Of a DNA stretch of 64,000 bases, positions 52,489-62,157 are shown piece after piece. This DNA comes from Bog-756 sp963730685 (GTDB lineage: Bacteria; Actinomycetota; Acidimicrobiia; Acidimicrobiales; RAAP-2): assembly GCA_963730685.1 (NCBI GenBank), contig CAVSSP010000001.1, forward strand, positions 496,001 to 560,000. The letters are read 5' to 3'. The notes beneath the pieces were generated by a model, which was not told where the DNA came from, searched no databases, and saw only the letters and a program-made list of their open reading frames with translations. Each line of letters opens with the position of its first letter. The stretch's first letter is position 1. A program made the translations under genes and the position numbers.

Positions 52489-53706
52489 GTGACCGCTGTT
52501 CTGCAGGGCGTCCGGATCCTCGAGGTCGCCGAGCACACCTTCGTCCCGGCAGCGTCGGCCCTGTTGTCCGACTGGGGAGCCGAGGTCATCAAGATCGAGC
52601 ACGTCCAACGGGGCGACGCCATGCGCGGCCTGGCCTCCTCGGGCCTGGCCATCGTGCCGAGCGACGTCCATGCACTGTTGGAGCACTCCAACCGGGGCAA
52701 GCAGAGCCTCGGGCTCGACCTGACATCGCCGGATGGGCTGGAGATCCTCTACCAGCTGGCGGCCACGTCCGACGTGTTCCTCACCAACAAGCTCCCGAGC
52801 GTGCGCGAGAAGCTGAAGATCGGCGTCGACGAGATACGCGCCCACAGTCCCCGGATCATCTACGTCCGTGGCACCGGCCAGGGCGAGCGTGGTCCCGACG
52901 CCGACAAGGGCTCGTACGACGCCCTGGCCTTCTGGGCCCGGTCGGGCATCGCCGTGGGCGCCCGACGTCCCGAGTACGACCTGGTGCCCGTCCCGCCGGC
53001 CCCGGGCTTCGGGGACTCGATCGGGGCCATGACGATCGCCGGCGGGATCATGGGGGCCCTGTTCCACCGCGAGCGGACCGGCGAGGCCACCATCGTCGAC
53101 GTGTCGCTGCTGGGGGTGGGCATGTGGGCCATGGGGCAGGCCGTGGCCCTCTCCCTGGTGCTGGGCATGCCCTGGACCCCGCCTCCGGCGGACCGCATCG
53201 GATCCAACCCGCTGTCCCGCAACTACGAGACCAAGGACGGACGGGTGCTCGCCTTCACCTGCCTCCAGCCCGCCAAGTACTGGGCGCCGCTCTGCGAGGC
53301 CGTCGGGCGTCCCGAGTTGGCGGCAGACCCCCGGTTCGCCGACTATCAGGCCCTCATGGGCAACAGCGACGCCGCCGTCGCCATCATGACCGAAGTGTTC
53401 GCGTCGGCCACCCTGGCCGAGTGGCGTGAGCGCCTCGACGGCTTCATCGGGCAGTGGGCCGTGGTGCAGGACACGCTCGAGGCCGCCGCCGACCCCCAGA
53501 CGGTCGCCAACGGCTACATCCAGGACTGCGAGACAGCCACGGGGACGCCGTTCCGGTTGGTGGCGGCCCCCGTCCAATTCGACGAGGAACCGGCGGCGCC
53601 GACGCGGGCACCGGAGTTCAACGAGCACGGCGACCGCATCCTCGCCGACATGGGCTTCGACGAAGATGCCATCATCGACCTCAAGGTCCGCGGCGTCGTC
53701 GCCTGA
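52489..53706 (+). CDS. CaiB/BaiF CoA-transferase (family III)
   Basis: A 405-residue family III CoA-transferase: AASALLSDWGAEVIKIEH near the start, NRGKQSLGLDL, SYDALAFWARSG, and the expected catalytic Asp at D176 (GFGDSIG). GTG 52489 is 6 bp from CGGAGG, within the duplicated ribosome region. A 47 bp gap separates it from the following SDR, so an operon is likely. It shares AFWARSG with the 59809 protein, which groups these two apart from the one at 32643. Confidence 0.91.
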   Translation: MTAVLQGVRILEVAEHTFVPAASALLSDWGAEVIKIEHVQRGDAMRGLASSGLAIVPSDVHALLEHSNRGKQSLGLDLTSPDGLEILYQLAATSDVFLTNKLPSVREKLKIGVDEIRAHSPRIIYVRGTGQGERGPDADKGSYDALAFWARSGIAVGARRPEYDLVPVPPAPGFGDSIGAMTIAGGIMGALFHRERTGEATIVDVSLLGVGMWAMGQAVALSLVLGMPWTPPPADRIGSNPLSRNYETKDGRVLAFTCLQPAKYWAPLCEAVGRPELAADPRFADYQALMGNSDAAVAIMTEVFASATLAEWRERLDGFIGQWAVVQDTLEAAADPQTVANGYIQDCETATGTPFRLVAAPVQFDEEPAAPTRAPEFNEHGDRILADMGFDEDAIIDLKVRGVVA

Positions 53707-53753
53707 CCGCCCTGGCCTGACTGCCAATCCAGCCGTAGACAGGAGAACACGAC

Positions 53754-54578
53754 ATGACCATCTTCGACGCATTCCGCTACGACGGGAAGCGGGTCCTCGT
53801 CGTCGGTGGCGCCACCGGCATGGGTGCCGCCGCCGCCGAGCTGGTGCAGGACGCCGGCGCCGACGTGGTGGTCATGGACTTCGCCGAGGTCGCGCTGCCC
53901 GGTGCCCGGGCCATCCACGTCAACCTGGCCGACCGCTCGTCGATCGATGCCGCCATCGCCGAGTGCGGGGGCCCGGTGGACGTCCTGCTCTCGTGTGCCG
54001 GTGTCGCCGACGGCACGCCGGGCATCGAGCGGATCAACTTCGTCGGCCACCGGCACATGATCGACCAGCTGATCGCCGGCGGAATGCTGGGCCGGGGATC
54101 AGCCATCGGGTTCATCTCGTCGGCGGCCGGGCTCGGCTGGGAGGCCAACCTGCCCTGGATCCGGGAGATCCTGGCCACACCGGACTTCGACAGTGCCGTC
54201 GCCTGGGTGGAGGCGAACGGCCGGGCGGACTACATGTCGACGAAGCAGGTCATATGCGCCTACGTGGCCAGCCAGGCCTTCACGCTCCTGAAGCAGGGCA
54301 TCCGCATCAACGCCATCTGCCCCGGCCCCACCGACACACCGCTGGCCCAGGCCAACAAGGACATGTGGCTGGGGTTCGGTTCCGACTTTCGGGGCGAGGT
54401 CGGGATCGAGCCCTCCACCCCCCTGGAGCAGGCGTACCCCCTCGTCTTTCTGTGCAGCGACGCTGCCGCCGCCATCACCGGGATCACCCTGGTCACCGAC
54501 GCCGGCTACATGAGCTCGGGCGTCACCGGATCCTTCCCCGGCGCCACCGCCATCGCCGACATGCTCCTCTTCCGGTAG
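53754..54578 (+). CDS. SDR, 3-alpha-hydroxysteroid dehydrogenase-like
   Basis: A 274-residue SDR with GGATGMGAAA as cofactor loop, SCAGV, and ISSAAGL with the catalytic Ser. A long insertion follows (about 30 residues, WIREILATPDFDSAVAW) before YMSTK with the Tyr and Lys. The insertion and the short strand-two loop (VNLADRSSIDAAI) resemble, from memory, the 3-alpha-HSD/carbonyl reductase group of Comamonas. ATG 53754 has AGGAGAA about 7 bp upstream. It probably works on a hydroxyl or keto group of a ring substrate. Confidence 0.88.
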   Translation: MTIFDAFRYDGKRVLVVGGATGMGAAAAELVQDAGADVVVMDFAEVALPGARAIHVNLADRSSIDAAIAECGGPVDVLLSCAGVADGTPGIERINFVGHRHMIDQLIAGGMLGRGSAIGFISSAAGLGWEANLPWIREILATPDFDSAVAWVEANGRADYMSTKQVICAYVASQAFTLLKQGIRINAICPGPTDTPLAQANKDMWLGFGSDFRGEVGIEPSTPLEQAYPLVFLCSDAAAAITGITLVTDAGYMSSGVTGSFPGATAIADMLLFR

Positions 54579-54678
54579 CCGGCTCCCCTTCGGCGGCCGG
54601 CGCAGACCCGGTCGGTCTCACTGGCCGGACGGTGACGCGGCGGTGACGCAGCTCCGAGCCGGCGTCAGCCGTGCGGGT

Positions 54679-55425
54679 TCAGACGGGCGGCCGGGGGGTG
54701 ACGGCCACCGACGGGACGTAGGCGCTGGCGCCGCAGCGCAGCACGGTGTCCACCACGCGGACGAGCTCGTCGACCTCCATCAGACTGCCGGCCAGGTAGT
54801 TGCGTGACTGCCAGATGGGATGGAACTGGGCGGCGAGGTCCCAGTCCCAGTCATTGGCGAACTCGGTTCCCGAAGGACCCTCTCCGCCGGCACAGTCGCC
54901 CACGATGACCCGGGTGAAGCCGACCGCCGGGTGCTCGGATCGCCACGCCTCGATCAGGGTCTCCAGGGCGGCCTTGCTCGTGGCGTACGCCCCCAGGCCG
55001 GGCCAGGGGGGCGTGAACGAGGCGCTCACCGACGAGAGGTAGGCGGCGACCCCCCTGGTCTCGGTGAGGTGGGGCATGGCGGCCGCCGTGATCAGCGCCG
55101 CCCCGATCACGTTGGTGTCGAACGTCTTGCGCCAGGTCTCCACGCTGACGTCGACGAGATGGCCGAGCGGTCCGACCGCCGGGGTGTAGACGAGGGCGTC
55201 GATGCCGCCCAGCCCGTCGGCGGCCTCCTGGATGGCGGACCGGCACGATGCTTCGTCGGTCACGTCGCAGACGATGGCGAGCGCGCCGTTGCCGGCCTCC
55301 TTGGCCGCGTCCACCAGCCGGTCGTTGCGTCTGGCCAGCAGCGCCACGGTGGCGCCCCGCTGTCCGAGTCCTATGGCGATGGAGCGGCCGAGACCGCTCG
55401 AGGCACCGACGACGACGGTTCTCAT
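54679..55425 (-). CDS. Short-chain dehydrogenase/reductase
   Basis: A 248-residue SDR: TVVVGASSGLGRSIA cofactor loop, Arg after strand two (ARRNDR, NADP preference), VYTPAVG in place of NNAG, Ser in LSSVSAS, and YATSKAAL. The C-terminal part contains RVIVGDCAGGEGPSG instead of a standard PG loop. ATG 55425 has GAGGGAG 10 bp upstream; an upstream GTG at 55452 is possible. It lies 39 bp after the stop of the frameshifted P450 on the same strand, like the P450-SDR arrangement at 10436-12413. Confidence 0.87.
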   Translation of the reverse strand: MRTVVVGASSGLGRSIAIGLGQRGATVALLARRNDRLVDAAKEAGNGALAIVCDVTDEASCRSAIQEAADGLGGIDALVYTPAVGPLGHLVDVSVETWRKTFDTNVIGAALITAAAMPHLTETRGVAAYLSSVSASFTPPWPGLGAYATSKAALETLIEAWRSEHPAVGFTRVIVGDCAGGEGPSGTEFANDWDWDLAAQFHPIWQSRNYLAGSLMEVDELVRVVDTVLRCGASAYVPSVAVTPRPPV

Positions 55426-55464
55426 GGGGTGGGCTCCCTCTCTCGTGGTCACGACGTCAGTGTG

Positions 55465-56668
55465 TCAGGCCGTCAGCACCGGGAGCTTCTCCCAGCCGCG
55501 CACGGTCGAGGTCCGCGCCTGCACGGCGTGGTCCCAGTCGACCTCCCAATCGGGGAACCGTTGGAGGATCTCGTCCAGGGCGATCTGGCCTTCGAGCCGG
55601 GCCAGCGCCGATCCGAGGCAGAAGTGGATGCCGAACCCGAAGGCCAGGTGGGTGTCGATCGTGCGGTGAATGTCGAACCGGTCGGCATCGGAGAACTTCC
55701 GCTCGTCGCGATTGGCTCGACGCGTTCAACAACAAGATTGCGCTCCCGGCGGGGACCGGCTGCCCGTGGTGCTCGACGTCCCGGGTCACGTAGCGGGCCT
55801 GGACGGGCGAGGGGGATTCATAGCGCAGGAGTTCCTCGATGGCGTTGGCTACGAGGGAGCGGTCCTCGACCAGCTCGCGCCGCTGATCGGGGTGCTCGGC
55901 CAGGACCTTGCCCGTCCACCCGATCAGGCGCGTGGTGGTCTCGTTGCCGGCCGCGGCGATCAGGTTCACGTAGCCCAGGACCTCCTCGCGGGTGAGGCGG
56001 CGGACCGTTCCCGTCTCGTCCTCGAACTCGGCCTGGAGCAGGTCGGTCATCAGGTCGTCCGACGGATGGGTGGCCCTCCAGTCGATGTACTCGGCGAACC
56101 CGTCGGCCGAGCTGACCTCGGCGAAGGCGGCACCGAAATCGGGCATGGCCCCGTCGGTGAGGCGGAGGCCCTCGTCGATGCGGTCACGGATGGCTTCCTG
56201 GTCGGCCTCGGGAATGCCCAGCAGCATCCCGATGGTGCGCATGGGCATCTGCGCGCCGATGTCGGCGATGAAGTCGAAGCCCGCCCCTCCCACGAGGGGA
56301 TCCAGGCTGCGGGCGCAGAACTCGCGGATCTTGGGCTCCAGCGCATTGATGTTGCGGGGCGTGAACACCCGCGAGAGCAGGCGCCGATGGATGTTGTGGG
56401 CGGGGGGATCCTCGAAGATGATCGACCCGGGGGGCATCACGAAGTCGGCCTTGATCAACTCGAGGAGTGTCCCCTTGCTCGAGATGTAGGTCTCCCAGTC
56501 CCTCGCGCACTGGTCGACGTCGTCGAAGCGGCTCAGGGCGAAGAAGTCGTACCGCTCGTTGTAGTAGAGCGGCTGGGCGTCCCGCAGGCGCTTCCAGACC
56601 GGATAGGGGTCGGTGTCGATCTCGAAGTCGTACGGGTCGTAGTAGAGCTCTGACTCCGTGGTGGTCAT
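55465..56668 (-). pseudogene. Cytochrome P450 with a +1 frameshift before the heme loop
   Basis: The frame from ATG 56668 codes for a normal P450 (YYDPYDFEIDTDPYPV, AAGNETTTRL, ELLRYESP, HGQPVPAGSAILLLNAS). Near 55717 it shifts: the continuation (ANRDERKFSDADRFDIHR, heme loop FGFGIHFCLG with the Cys codon at 55618-55620, and the end RGWEKLPVLTA) is in the next frame and stops at 55465. The length is 1204 bp, one more than a multiple of three. Removing one T near 55717 restores a 400-residue protein closely matching the intact P450 at 11217. Read as is, the protein lacks its heme ligand. It may be a real mutation or a base error. Confidence 0.88.
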
Positions 56669-56944
56669 CTCTGTCCCCCATCTCGTGCACTGGTGGTCAT
56701 CGGGCAACGGCCTGCCGGTCGGGCGACCCGACAAAACCAGCATGGCACACAAAAAAGAAGAGCGTTCTCAGGTGGGTGCGGCGAGGCGGACGCCGGGCCG
56801 TGGGGCACGGGCAGGGCCGTCGGAGGCATGGGCGGAGGGATCGATGGAGGCGCCGTGGAACGGCGGGCTCGTGGCCGCTCTGCGAAAGGCGCCGTCCCCC
56901 TCCGACACGCCGACCACCGGTAGCGCGGGCTGGTTAGAAATAGT

Positions 56945-56974
56945 ACTCTCAAAACCAGGAAGTGTCATTCTCAA
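56945..56974 (+). promoter_or_regulatory. Paired TCTCAAA elements in the 352 bp divergent region
   Basis: ACTCTCAAAA (from 56945) and ATTCTCAAAT (from 56967) are 22 bp apart, 50-75 bp before the amidohydrolase ATG. A further GTTCTCA is at 56764-56770, near the P450 side. The spacing resembles the pair at 44286/44307. No convincing -10/-35 pair was found; the rest of 56669-57020 shows no gene. Confidence 0.4.
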
Positions 56975-57020
56975 ATGGCAGGGTGGTCCTCGGACGGGGG
57001 ACGGCCCAGGAGGAGGAGCC

Positions 57021-58217
57021 ATGTCGAAGCCAGCGCCGAGTGTCCCCCTGTTCGATGCGGACAACCATCTCTACGAGACGCGGGAGGCGCTGACCAAGTA
57101 CCTGCCGGACCGGTACCGGGGCGCCATCGACTACGTCGACCTCCACGGCCGGACCAAGATCGTCATCCGGGGCCAGATCAGCGAGTACATCCCGAACCCG
57201 ACGTTCGACGTGGTGGCGCGGCCTGGCGCCCAGGAGGACTATTTCCGCTTCGGCAATCCTGACGGCAAGAGTCGCCGTGAGATCTTCGGGGAGCCCATGA
57301 AGTCGATCCCCGCCTTCCGGGAGCCGGCGGCCCGACTCCGCCTCATGGACGAGCAGGGCATCGACCGGGCTCTCATGTTCCCCACACTGGCCAGCCTGGT
57401 CGAGGAGCGGATGCGGGACGATCCCGAGCTGACCCACGCCGCCGTCCATGCGCTCAACCAGTGGATCCACGAGACGTGGACCTTCGACTACGAAGGCCGC
57501 ATCTTCACCACGCCGGTCATCACGCTGCCCATCGTCGACCGGGCCATCGAGGAGCTCGAATGGGTGGTCGAGCGGGGGGCCCGCGTGGTGCTCATCCGCC
57601 CGGCTCCGGTCGCCGGCTTCCGGGGGCCCCGGTCGTTCGGCCTGGAGGAGTTCGACCCCTTCTGGCAGAAGGTGGTGGACCACGACATCCTCGTGGCCAT
57701 GCACTCCTCGGACAGCGGGTATGAGCGCTACACCAACGACTGGATGGGCAGCGACAGCGAGATGCTTCCGTTCCAGCCCCAGGCGTTCCGCATGCTGTCG
57801 GCGTGGCGTCCGGTGGAGGATGCCGTGTCGGCGCTCGTGTGCCATGGAGCGCTGTCCCGGTTCCCCGACCTCAAGGTGGCCGTCGTGGAGAACGGCAGCA
57901 GCTGGGTCGAGCCGCTCCTCAAGAACATGGCCGACCTGTACAAGAAGATGCCCCAGGACTTCCTCGAGGACCCTGTCGAGGTCATCAAGCGCAACATCTA
58001 CATCAGTCCCTTCTGGGAGGAGGACCTCGGAGCGCTGGCCGAGTTGATCGGCGTGGGCCACGTGCTGTTCGGCTCCGACTACCCGCATCCCGAGGGACTC
58101 GCCGACCCGGTCCGCTACATCGACGAGCTCGAGGGGTTGGACGAGGCGTCGGTGGCGATGATCATGGGCGGCAACCTGGCCGGCCTGATGAACGTGCCCG
58201 AGCTCGTCCCTCGATGA
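57021..58217 (+). CDS. Amidohydrolase family 2 (TIM-barrel metal-dependent hydrolase)
   Basis: A 398-residue paralogue of the 3984 protein: FDADNHLYET at 11-20, NPTFDVVARPGAQEDYF, GNPDGKSRREIFG, and GSDYPHPEG near residue 353. ATG 57021 follows AGGAGGAG. Its stop overlaps the ATG of the ligase (ATGA), which in turn overlaps the CoA-transferase, so hydrolysis or decarboxylation and CoA activation are tied together here. Confidence 0.91.
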   Translation: MSKPAPSVPLFDADNHLYETREALTKYLPDRYRGAIDYVDLHGRTKIVIRGQISEYIPNPTFDVVARPGAQEDYFRFGNPDGKSRREIFGEPMKSIPAFREPAARLRLMDEQGIDRALMFPTLASLVEERMRDDPELTHAAVHALNQWIHETWTFDYEGRIFTTPVITLPIVDRAIEELEWVVERGARVVLIRPAPVAGFRGPRSFGLEEFDPFWQKVVDHDILVAMHSSDSGYERYTNDWMGSDSEMLPFQPQAFRMLSAWRPVEDAVSALVCHGALSRFPDLKVAVVENGSSWVEPLLKNMADLYKKMPQDFLEDPVEVIKRNIYISPFWEEDLGALAELIGVGHVLFGSDYPHPEGLADPVRYIDELEGLDEASVAMIMGGNLAGLMNVPELVPR

Positions 58218-59812
58218 ACGCCGTCGTCGCCGGGCGGGGATCGACCATTCCCGCCGTGGCGGCCGCGGCCGCCGACACCTTCGGTGACCGCACCGCCATC
58301 GAGGACGGCGCCGTCCGGCTGACCTATGCCGAGCTCTTCGAGGAGGCCCGAACCTTCGCGGCGGCCCTGGTGGCCTCAGGAATCGAGCCCGGTGACCGGG
58401 TGGGTGTCTGGGCCCACAACAGCGTCGAGTGGGTGGTGTCCCTGCTCGGCCTGTCGCAGGCGGGGGCGGTGCTCGTGCCCGTCAACACGCGCTTCAAGGG
58501 AGGAGAGGCGGTCGATCTCCTGGCCCGGAGCCGGGCCCGGGCCCTGGTCACCGTCACCGACTTCCTCGGCACCGACTACCTGGCCATGCTGGATGGCACG
58601 GGCATCGAGCTGCCGGACCTCGACACGGTGATCGTCGCCAGCGGCCCGACGCCGTCGGGCGCCGAGTCGTGGGGCGGGTTCATGGACCGGGCCGGCCGGA
58701 CCCAACGGGGGGTCGTCGAACGCCGGTGCTCGGAGATGGGCACCGACGATCCGTCCGACATCCTCTTCACCTCGGGAACGACCGGAGTGCCCAAGGGCGT
58801 CGTCATGACCCACGGCCGCACCCTGGCCGTGGCCACCGACTGGGTGGCGATGACCGGGCTCGGAGCCGACGACCGCTACTTGATGGTCAACCCGTACTTC
58901 CACATGTTCGGGCTGAAGGCGGGAATCCTGGCCTGTGTGGCCGGTGGCGCCACCATGCTTCCCGAGCCCGTCTTCGACGTCGACCGCATCCTCGGACGCG
59001 TCGACCGGGAGCAGGTGACCGTGCTGCCCGGACCACCCACTCTCTACCAGTCGATCCTGGACCACCCCCTCAGGGATCAGCACCGACTGTCCTCGCTGCG
59101 GGTGGCGGTCACCGGGGCCGCCGACATCCCCGTGGAGCTCGTGCGTCGCATCCATCACGAGCTGCCGTTCTCGAAGGTCATCACCGGCTACGGGCTCACG
59201 GAGGCGGGCACGGCGGCCGCCACGTCGCCGGGTGACGACCCCGAGACCATCGCCACCACCGTCGGCCGGCCGCGGCCGGGGTTCGAGCTCCGCATCGTGG
59301 GCGACGACGGTGACGTGCCGGCCGGGCAGGCCGGCGAGGTGGTCCTGCGGGGCGGAAGCGTGATGGCCGGCTACCTCGACGATCCCGAGGCGACGGACCT
59401 CGCCCTGTCCCCGGACGGGTGGTTGCGTACCGGTGACATCGGCGTGGTCGACGGCGCCGGCTACCTGCACATCGTCGGACGGGTCAAGGACATGTTCATC
59501 GTCGGCGGCTTCAACGCCTATCCGGCCGAGATCGAGAACTCCCTCCTGCGCCATCCCGACGTCCGCCAGGCCGCGGTGATCGGGATCCCGGACCCGCGTC
59601 TGGGCGAGGTCGGGATGGCATTCGTGGTGACGGCGTCGGCGAACCCGTCCCCGACAGACATCATCGAGTGGTGCCGCCAGGAGATGGCCAACTACAAGGT
59701 CCCCCGGGTGGTGGAGTTCGTAGACGAGCTCCCCGTGAACGCCACCGGCAAGGTCGTGAAGGACGACCTGCGCCGAAGGGCGGAGGACCGTCACTCGGAG
59801 TCGGCCCCGTGA
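58214..59812 (+). CDS. AMP-forming acyl-CoA synthetase (FadD3-like)
   Basis: A complete 532-residue ANL ligase: P-loop TSGTTGVPKGVVM, GYGLTEAGT, LRTGDIGVVDGAGYL with the ribose-binding Asp, the hinge GRVKDMFIVGGFNAYPAEIE, and NATGKVVKDDL with the catalytic Lys. The GGFNAYPAEIE form is, from memory, the form seen in FadD3-type ligases that activate ring-derived propanoates; this is a family hint, not proof of substrate. ATG 58214 and the stop (GTGA) overlap both neighbours. The ligase fragment at the left edge has GGENISAAEIE instead and is a different type. Confidence 0.92.
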   Translation: MNAVVAGRGSTIPAVAAAAADTFGDRTAIEDGAVRLTYAELFEEARTFAAALVASGIEPGDRVGVWAHNSVEWVVSLLGLSQAGAVLVPVNTRFKGGEAVDLLARSRARALVTVTDFLGTDYLAMLDGTGIELPDLDTVIVASGPTPSGAESWGGFMDRAGRTQRGVVERRCSEMGTDDPSDILFTSGTTGVPKGVVMTHGRTLAVATDWVAMTGLGADDRYLMVNPYFHMFGLKAGILACVAGGATMLPEPVFDVDRILGRVDREQVTVLPGPPTLYQSILDHPLRDQHRLSSLRVAVTGAADIPVELVRRIHHELPFSKVITGYGLTEAGTAAATSPGDDPETIATTVGRPRPGFELRIVGDDGDVPAGQAGEVVLRGGSVMAGYLDDPEATDLALSPDGWLRTGDIGVVDGAGYLHIVGRVKDMFIVGGFNAYPAEIENSLLRHPDVRQAAVIGIPDPRLGEVGMAFVVTASANPSPTDIIEWCRQEMANYKVPRVVEFVDELPVNATGKVVKDDLRRRAEDRHSESAP

Positions 59813-61044
59813 GCACCGGTCCGGCCGCTGACGGTCCGACGGCCGCCGATGCCTCGCCGGGCCTCTCCGCCCTGGCCGGCCTCCGGGTCGTCGAGATGGG
59901 GGTGTGGGTGGCGGCGCCGTCGGCGGCGGCGCTGCTGGCCGACTGGGGTGCCGACGTCATCAAGGTCGAGGCGCCCCCGGGTGACCCGATGCGACAGGTG
60001 TTCGGGTCGCTCGGCATCGACAGCGAGATGCCGAACCCGGCCTTCTCCCTGGACAACCGGGGCAAGCGGAGCGTCACGCTCAACCTGCGGGAGCCCACGG
60101 AACGCCAGAGACTCGAGGAACTGCTGGCCACCGCCGACGTCTTCATCAGCAACCTCCGGCCCGACTCCCTCGACGGACTCGGGCTCGAGCCCTCCGCCAC
60201 CGTCGCCCGTCATCCGCGACTGGTGTACTGCAGCATCAGCGGCTACGGCCTCCGGGGCGACGACCGGGACCGACCCACCTACGACATCGGGGCCTTCTGG
60301 GCCCGATCCGGCCTGTCCATGCAGATGGCCGACTCCGACGGCAATCCGCTCAATGCCCGAGGGGGCATCGGTGACCACATCACCGGCCTGGCCGCCCTGG
60401 CCGGCCTCCTGGCTGCGGTGATGGAGCAACGCCAGACCGGGCGGGGTCGCGTGGTCGAGGTGTCACTGCTGCGCACGGGCACCTACGTGCTGGGGTGGGA
60501 CCTCGGGCTGCAGATGACGCTCGGCAAGGTCGCCCGGGCCGAGCCGCGGGACCGGAACCAGGCCCCGCTGATGAACCCGTACCGGGCCGGCGACGGCCGG
60601 TGGTTCTTCTTCACCGGACTCGAGGCGGCGCGCCACATCCCCGCCGTGTGCCGGGCCCTCGGTCATCCCGAGCTGATCGACGACCCCCGCTTCGCCGATG
60701 CGTCTGCCATCCGGCGGAACCGGGCCGAGGTCATCGCGGTCCTGGACCGGATCGTGGCCGAGCATCCCCTGGCCGTCTGGGCGGAGCGGTTCGACCAGGA
60801 GGGGGTGTGGTGGGCTCCCGCCCAGACGCCGGCCGAAGTCGTCGCCGACCCCCAGCTGCTGGTCAATGACGGGATCGTCGAGATCGACGGAGGTGGCACG
60901 GGAACCGTGCAACGGTCGGTCAACGGCCCGGTCAGTTTCTCGGACGTGCCCGGTCGCCGGTACGCCGCCGTCCCCGCCCTCGGGCAGCACACCGACGAGG
61001 TGCTCCGCGAGCTGGACGACCGGGCCGCCGACGCCGCTTCGTGA
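59809..61044 (+). CDS. CaiB/BaiF CoA-transferase (family III)
   Basis: A 411-residue family III CoA-transferase with a 20-residue Ala/Pro-rich lead, then GLRVVEMGVWVAAPSAAALL, LDNRGKRSVTLNL, TYDIGAFWARSG, and the expected catalytic Asp at D189 (GGIGDHITG). GTG 59809 overlaps the ligase stop (GTGA). Having both a ligase and a transferase in one operon suggests two different acids, or ATP-free recycling of CoA in one route. Convergent with a small coiled-coil gene 5 bp away. Confidence 0.91.
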   Translation: MSTGPAADGPTAADASPGLSALAGLRVVEMGVWVAAPSAAALLADWGADVIKVEAPPGDPMRQVFGSLGIDSEMPNPAFSLDNRGKRSVTLNLREPTERQRLEELLATADVFISNLRPDSLDGLGLEPSATVARHPRLVYCSISGYGLRGDDRDRPTYDIGAFWARSGLSMQMADSDGNPLNARGGIGDHITGLAALAGLLAAVMEQRQTGRGRVVEVSLLRTGTYVLGWDLGLQMTLGKVARAEPRDRNQAPLMNPYRAGDGRWFFFTGLEAARHIPAVCRALGHPELIDDPRFADASAIRRNRAEVIAVLDRIVAEHPLAVWAERFDQEGVWWAPAQTPAEVVADPQLLVNDGIVEIDGGGTGTVQRSVNGPVSFSDVPGRRYAAVPALGQHTDEVLRELDDRAADAAS

Positions 61045-61049
61045 ACCGG

Positions 61050-61307
61050 TTACTTCTTGGCGACGGCCTTGGTCAGCTTTTTGACCTGTCGCCTCAGCTT
61101 GGCCACTTCCTCCGCCGTGTCGCTGTCGACCGCCCGGTCGGCGGATTCGAGCTGGTTGGAGAGGGCATCGATTCTCAGGGCCAGCTTCGCCAGGGCCAGG
61201 AGTATCTGGGTGTTGAGGTAGTCGAGCTCCTCGACCTTTCCGTCGAAGGTGCCCGATTTGGCCTCCGATTGCTGGACAAGGGCCAGGATCTCCTCGACGG
61301 CATTCAT
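61050..61307 (-). CDS. Small coiled-coil protein
   Basis: An 85-residue protein, mostly helical, with heptad-like repeats (LNTQILLALAKLALRIDAL, then EEVAKLRRQVKKLTKAVAKK) and a Lys-rich tail. No catalytic motif, signal or membrane helix. ATG 61307 starts at MNAVEEILAL; an in-frame ATG at 61361 would add an Arg-rich lead without support. I do not recognise a family; the shape resembles small accessory or polyester-granule-associated proteins, which is only a guess. Confidence 0.6.
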   Translation of the reverse strand: MNAVEEILALVQQSEAKSGTFDGKVEELDYLNTQILLALAKLALRIDALSNQLESADRAVDSDTAEEVAKLRRQVKKLTKAVAKK

Positions 61308-61368
61308 CTGCCGATCGTAGGGCCAGCGCCCGCACGATGGCGTACGCCGGCGGTCGGCCACCGGGCGG

Positions 61369-61668
61369 TCAGGCCGAGGGGAACCGGGTAGGGGTGGCCT
61401 CGAACACCTGGATGTCGGATGACAGGACGGCCACGGGGGAGGGGTCGGGGACCGATGCCTTCAGGTTGGACAGGTGGACCTGCAGGTCGGCCATCGAGTC
61501 CCACAACTCGAACAGGCGCACCCGACCGTCATCGACGTCGTCGGCGGCGAATGCATACTGGCGACAGCCCGACTCCGACAGCGTGCGGGCGGCCTGTGCC
61601 GCCTTGGAGTCCAGGTAGGCACGGCGGTCCTCAACGGCGACGTCGAAGTATCCGGCGACGATGATCAC
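61369..61668 (-). CDS. Antibiotic biosynthesis monooxygenase (ABM) domain protein
   Basis: A 99-residue ferredoxin-like fold of the ABM family (YgiN-type quinol or heme-independent monooxygenases): IIVAGYFDVAVEDRRAYLD at the start, RLFELWDSMADLQVHL in the middle. The conserved aromatic and Trp positions are kept. GTG 61668 has GGGGAGG 10 bp upstream. It lies between a coiled-coil gene (same strand) and a divergent DUF427 gene. Cofactor-free oxidation of a quinol or phenol is the family expectation. Confidence 0.8.
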   Translation of the reverse strand: MIIVAGYFDVAVEDRRAYLDSKAAQAARTLSESGCRQYAFAADDVDDGRVRLFELWDSMADLQVHLSNLKASVPDPSPVAVLSSDIQVFEATPTRFPSA

Positions 61669-61767
61669 GTCGGTCTCCCCTCCCCATCAGTGGAGTTGCG
61701 ATTCCCTTTGGTGGTACAACCCTGGATACTACGGACCGTCGGGCCGCCGAGCGCAGGAGGGATCACC

Positions 61768-62157
61768 GTGGACCAGTCAGCATTCGCGGCACGACCGGAC
61801 TACCGGGTCGACATACTGGCCCGGCGCAACCGGGTCACGGCATCGGTAGGCGGACAGGTCCTTGCCGACAGCGAGCGCTGCCTGCTGGTCGACGAGCAGG
61901 ACCACGGGTTGGTCTTCTACTTCCCGGCCGACGACGTCCGATTGGACCTCTTCGCTCCCGACGACCGGACCAGTGTCTGCCCGTACAAGGGGGTGGCCAC
62001 CTACCGTCGCTTCCCCCGCGACGAGGGAGACGTGTACCTCTGGTCCTACGAGGAGCCCTTCCCCGAGGTGGCCAGACTGGCCGGGCATGTGGCGTTCTTC
62101 CAGGACGCCGTGGACCTGCGGGTCGGGGTGGCCACGCCGGCGGTGTCCGGTCGGTGA
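61768..62157 (+). CDS. DUF427 family protein
   Basis: A 129-residue protein of the DUF427 beta-fold: LARRNRVTASVGGQVLADS, LVFYFPADDVRLDLF, SVCPYKGVATY (the SxCPYKG signature) and YEEPFPEVARLAGHVAFF. The family is widespread in actinobacteria with no settled function. GTG 61768 has AGGAGG 7 bp upstream, and its stop overlaps the thioesterase GTG (GTGA), tying it to that gene. Confidence 0.88.
   Translation: MDQSAFAARPDYRVDILARRNRVTASVGGQVLADSERCLLVDEQDHGLVFYFPADDVRLDLFAPDDRTSVCPYKGVATYRRFPRDEGDVYLWSYEEPFPEVARLAGHVAFFQDAVDLRVGVATPAVSGR

Noticed and set aside
54578..54601. Hairpin between convergent SDR genes
   Set aside because: GCCGGC at both ends is itself a palindrome and common in this sequence; the stem is only 6 bp, so no terminator was called.
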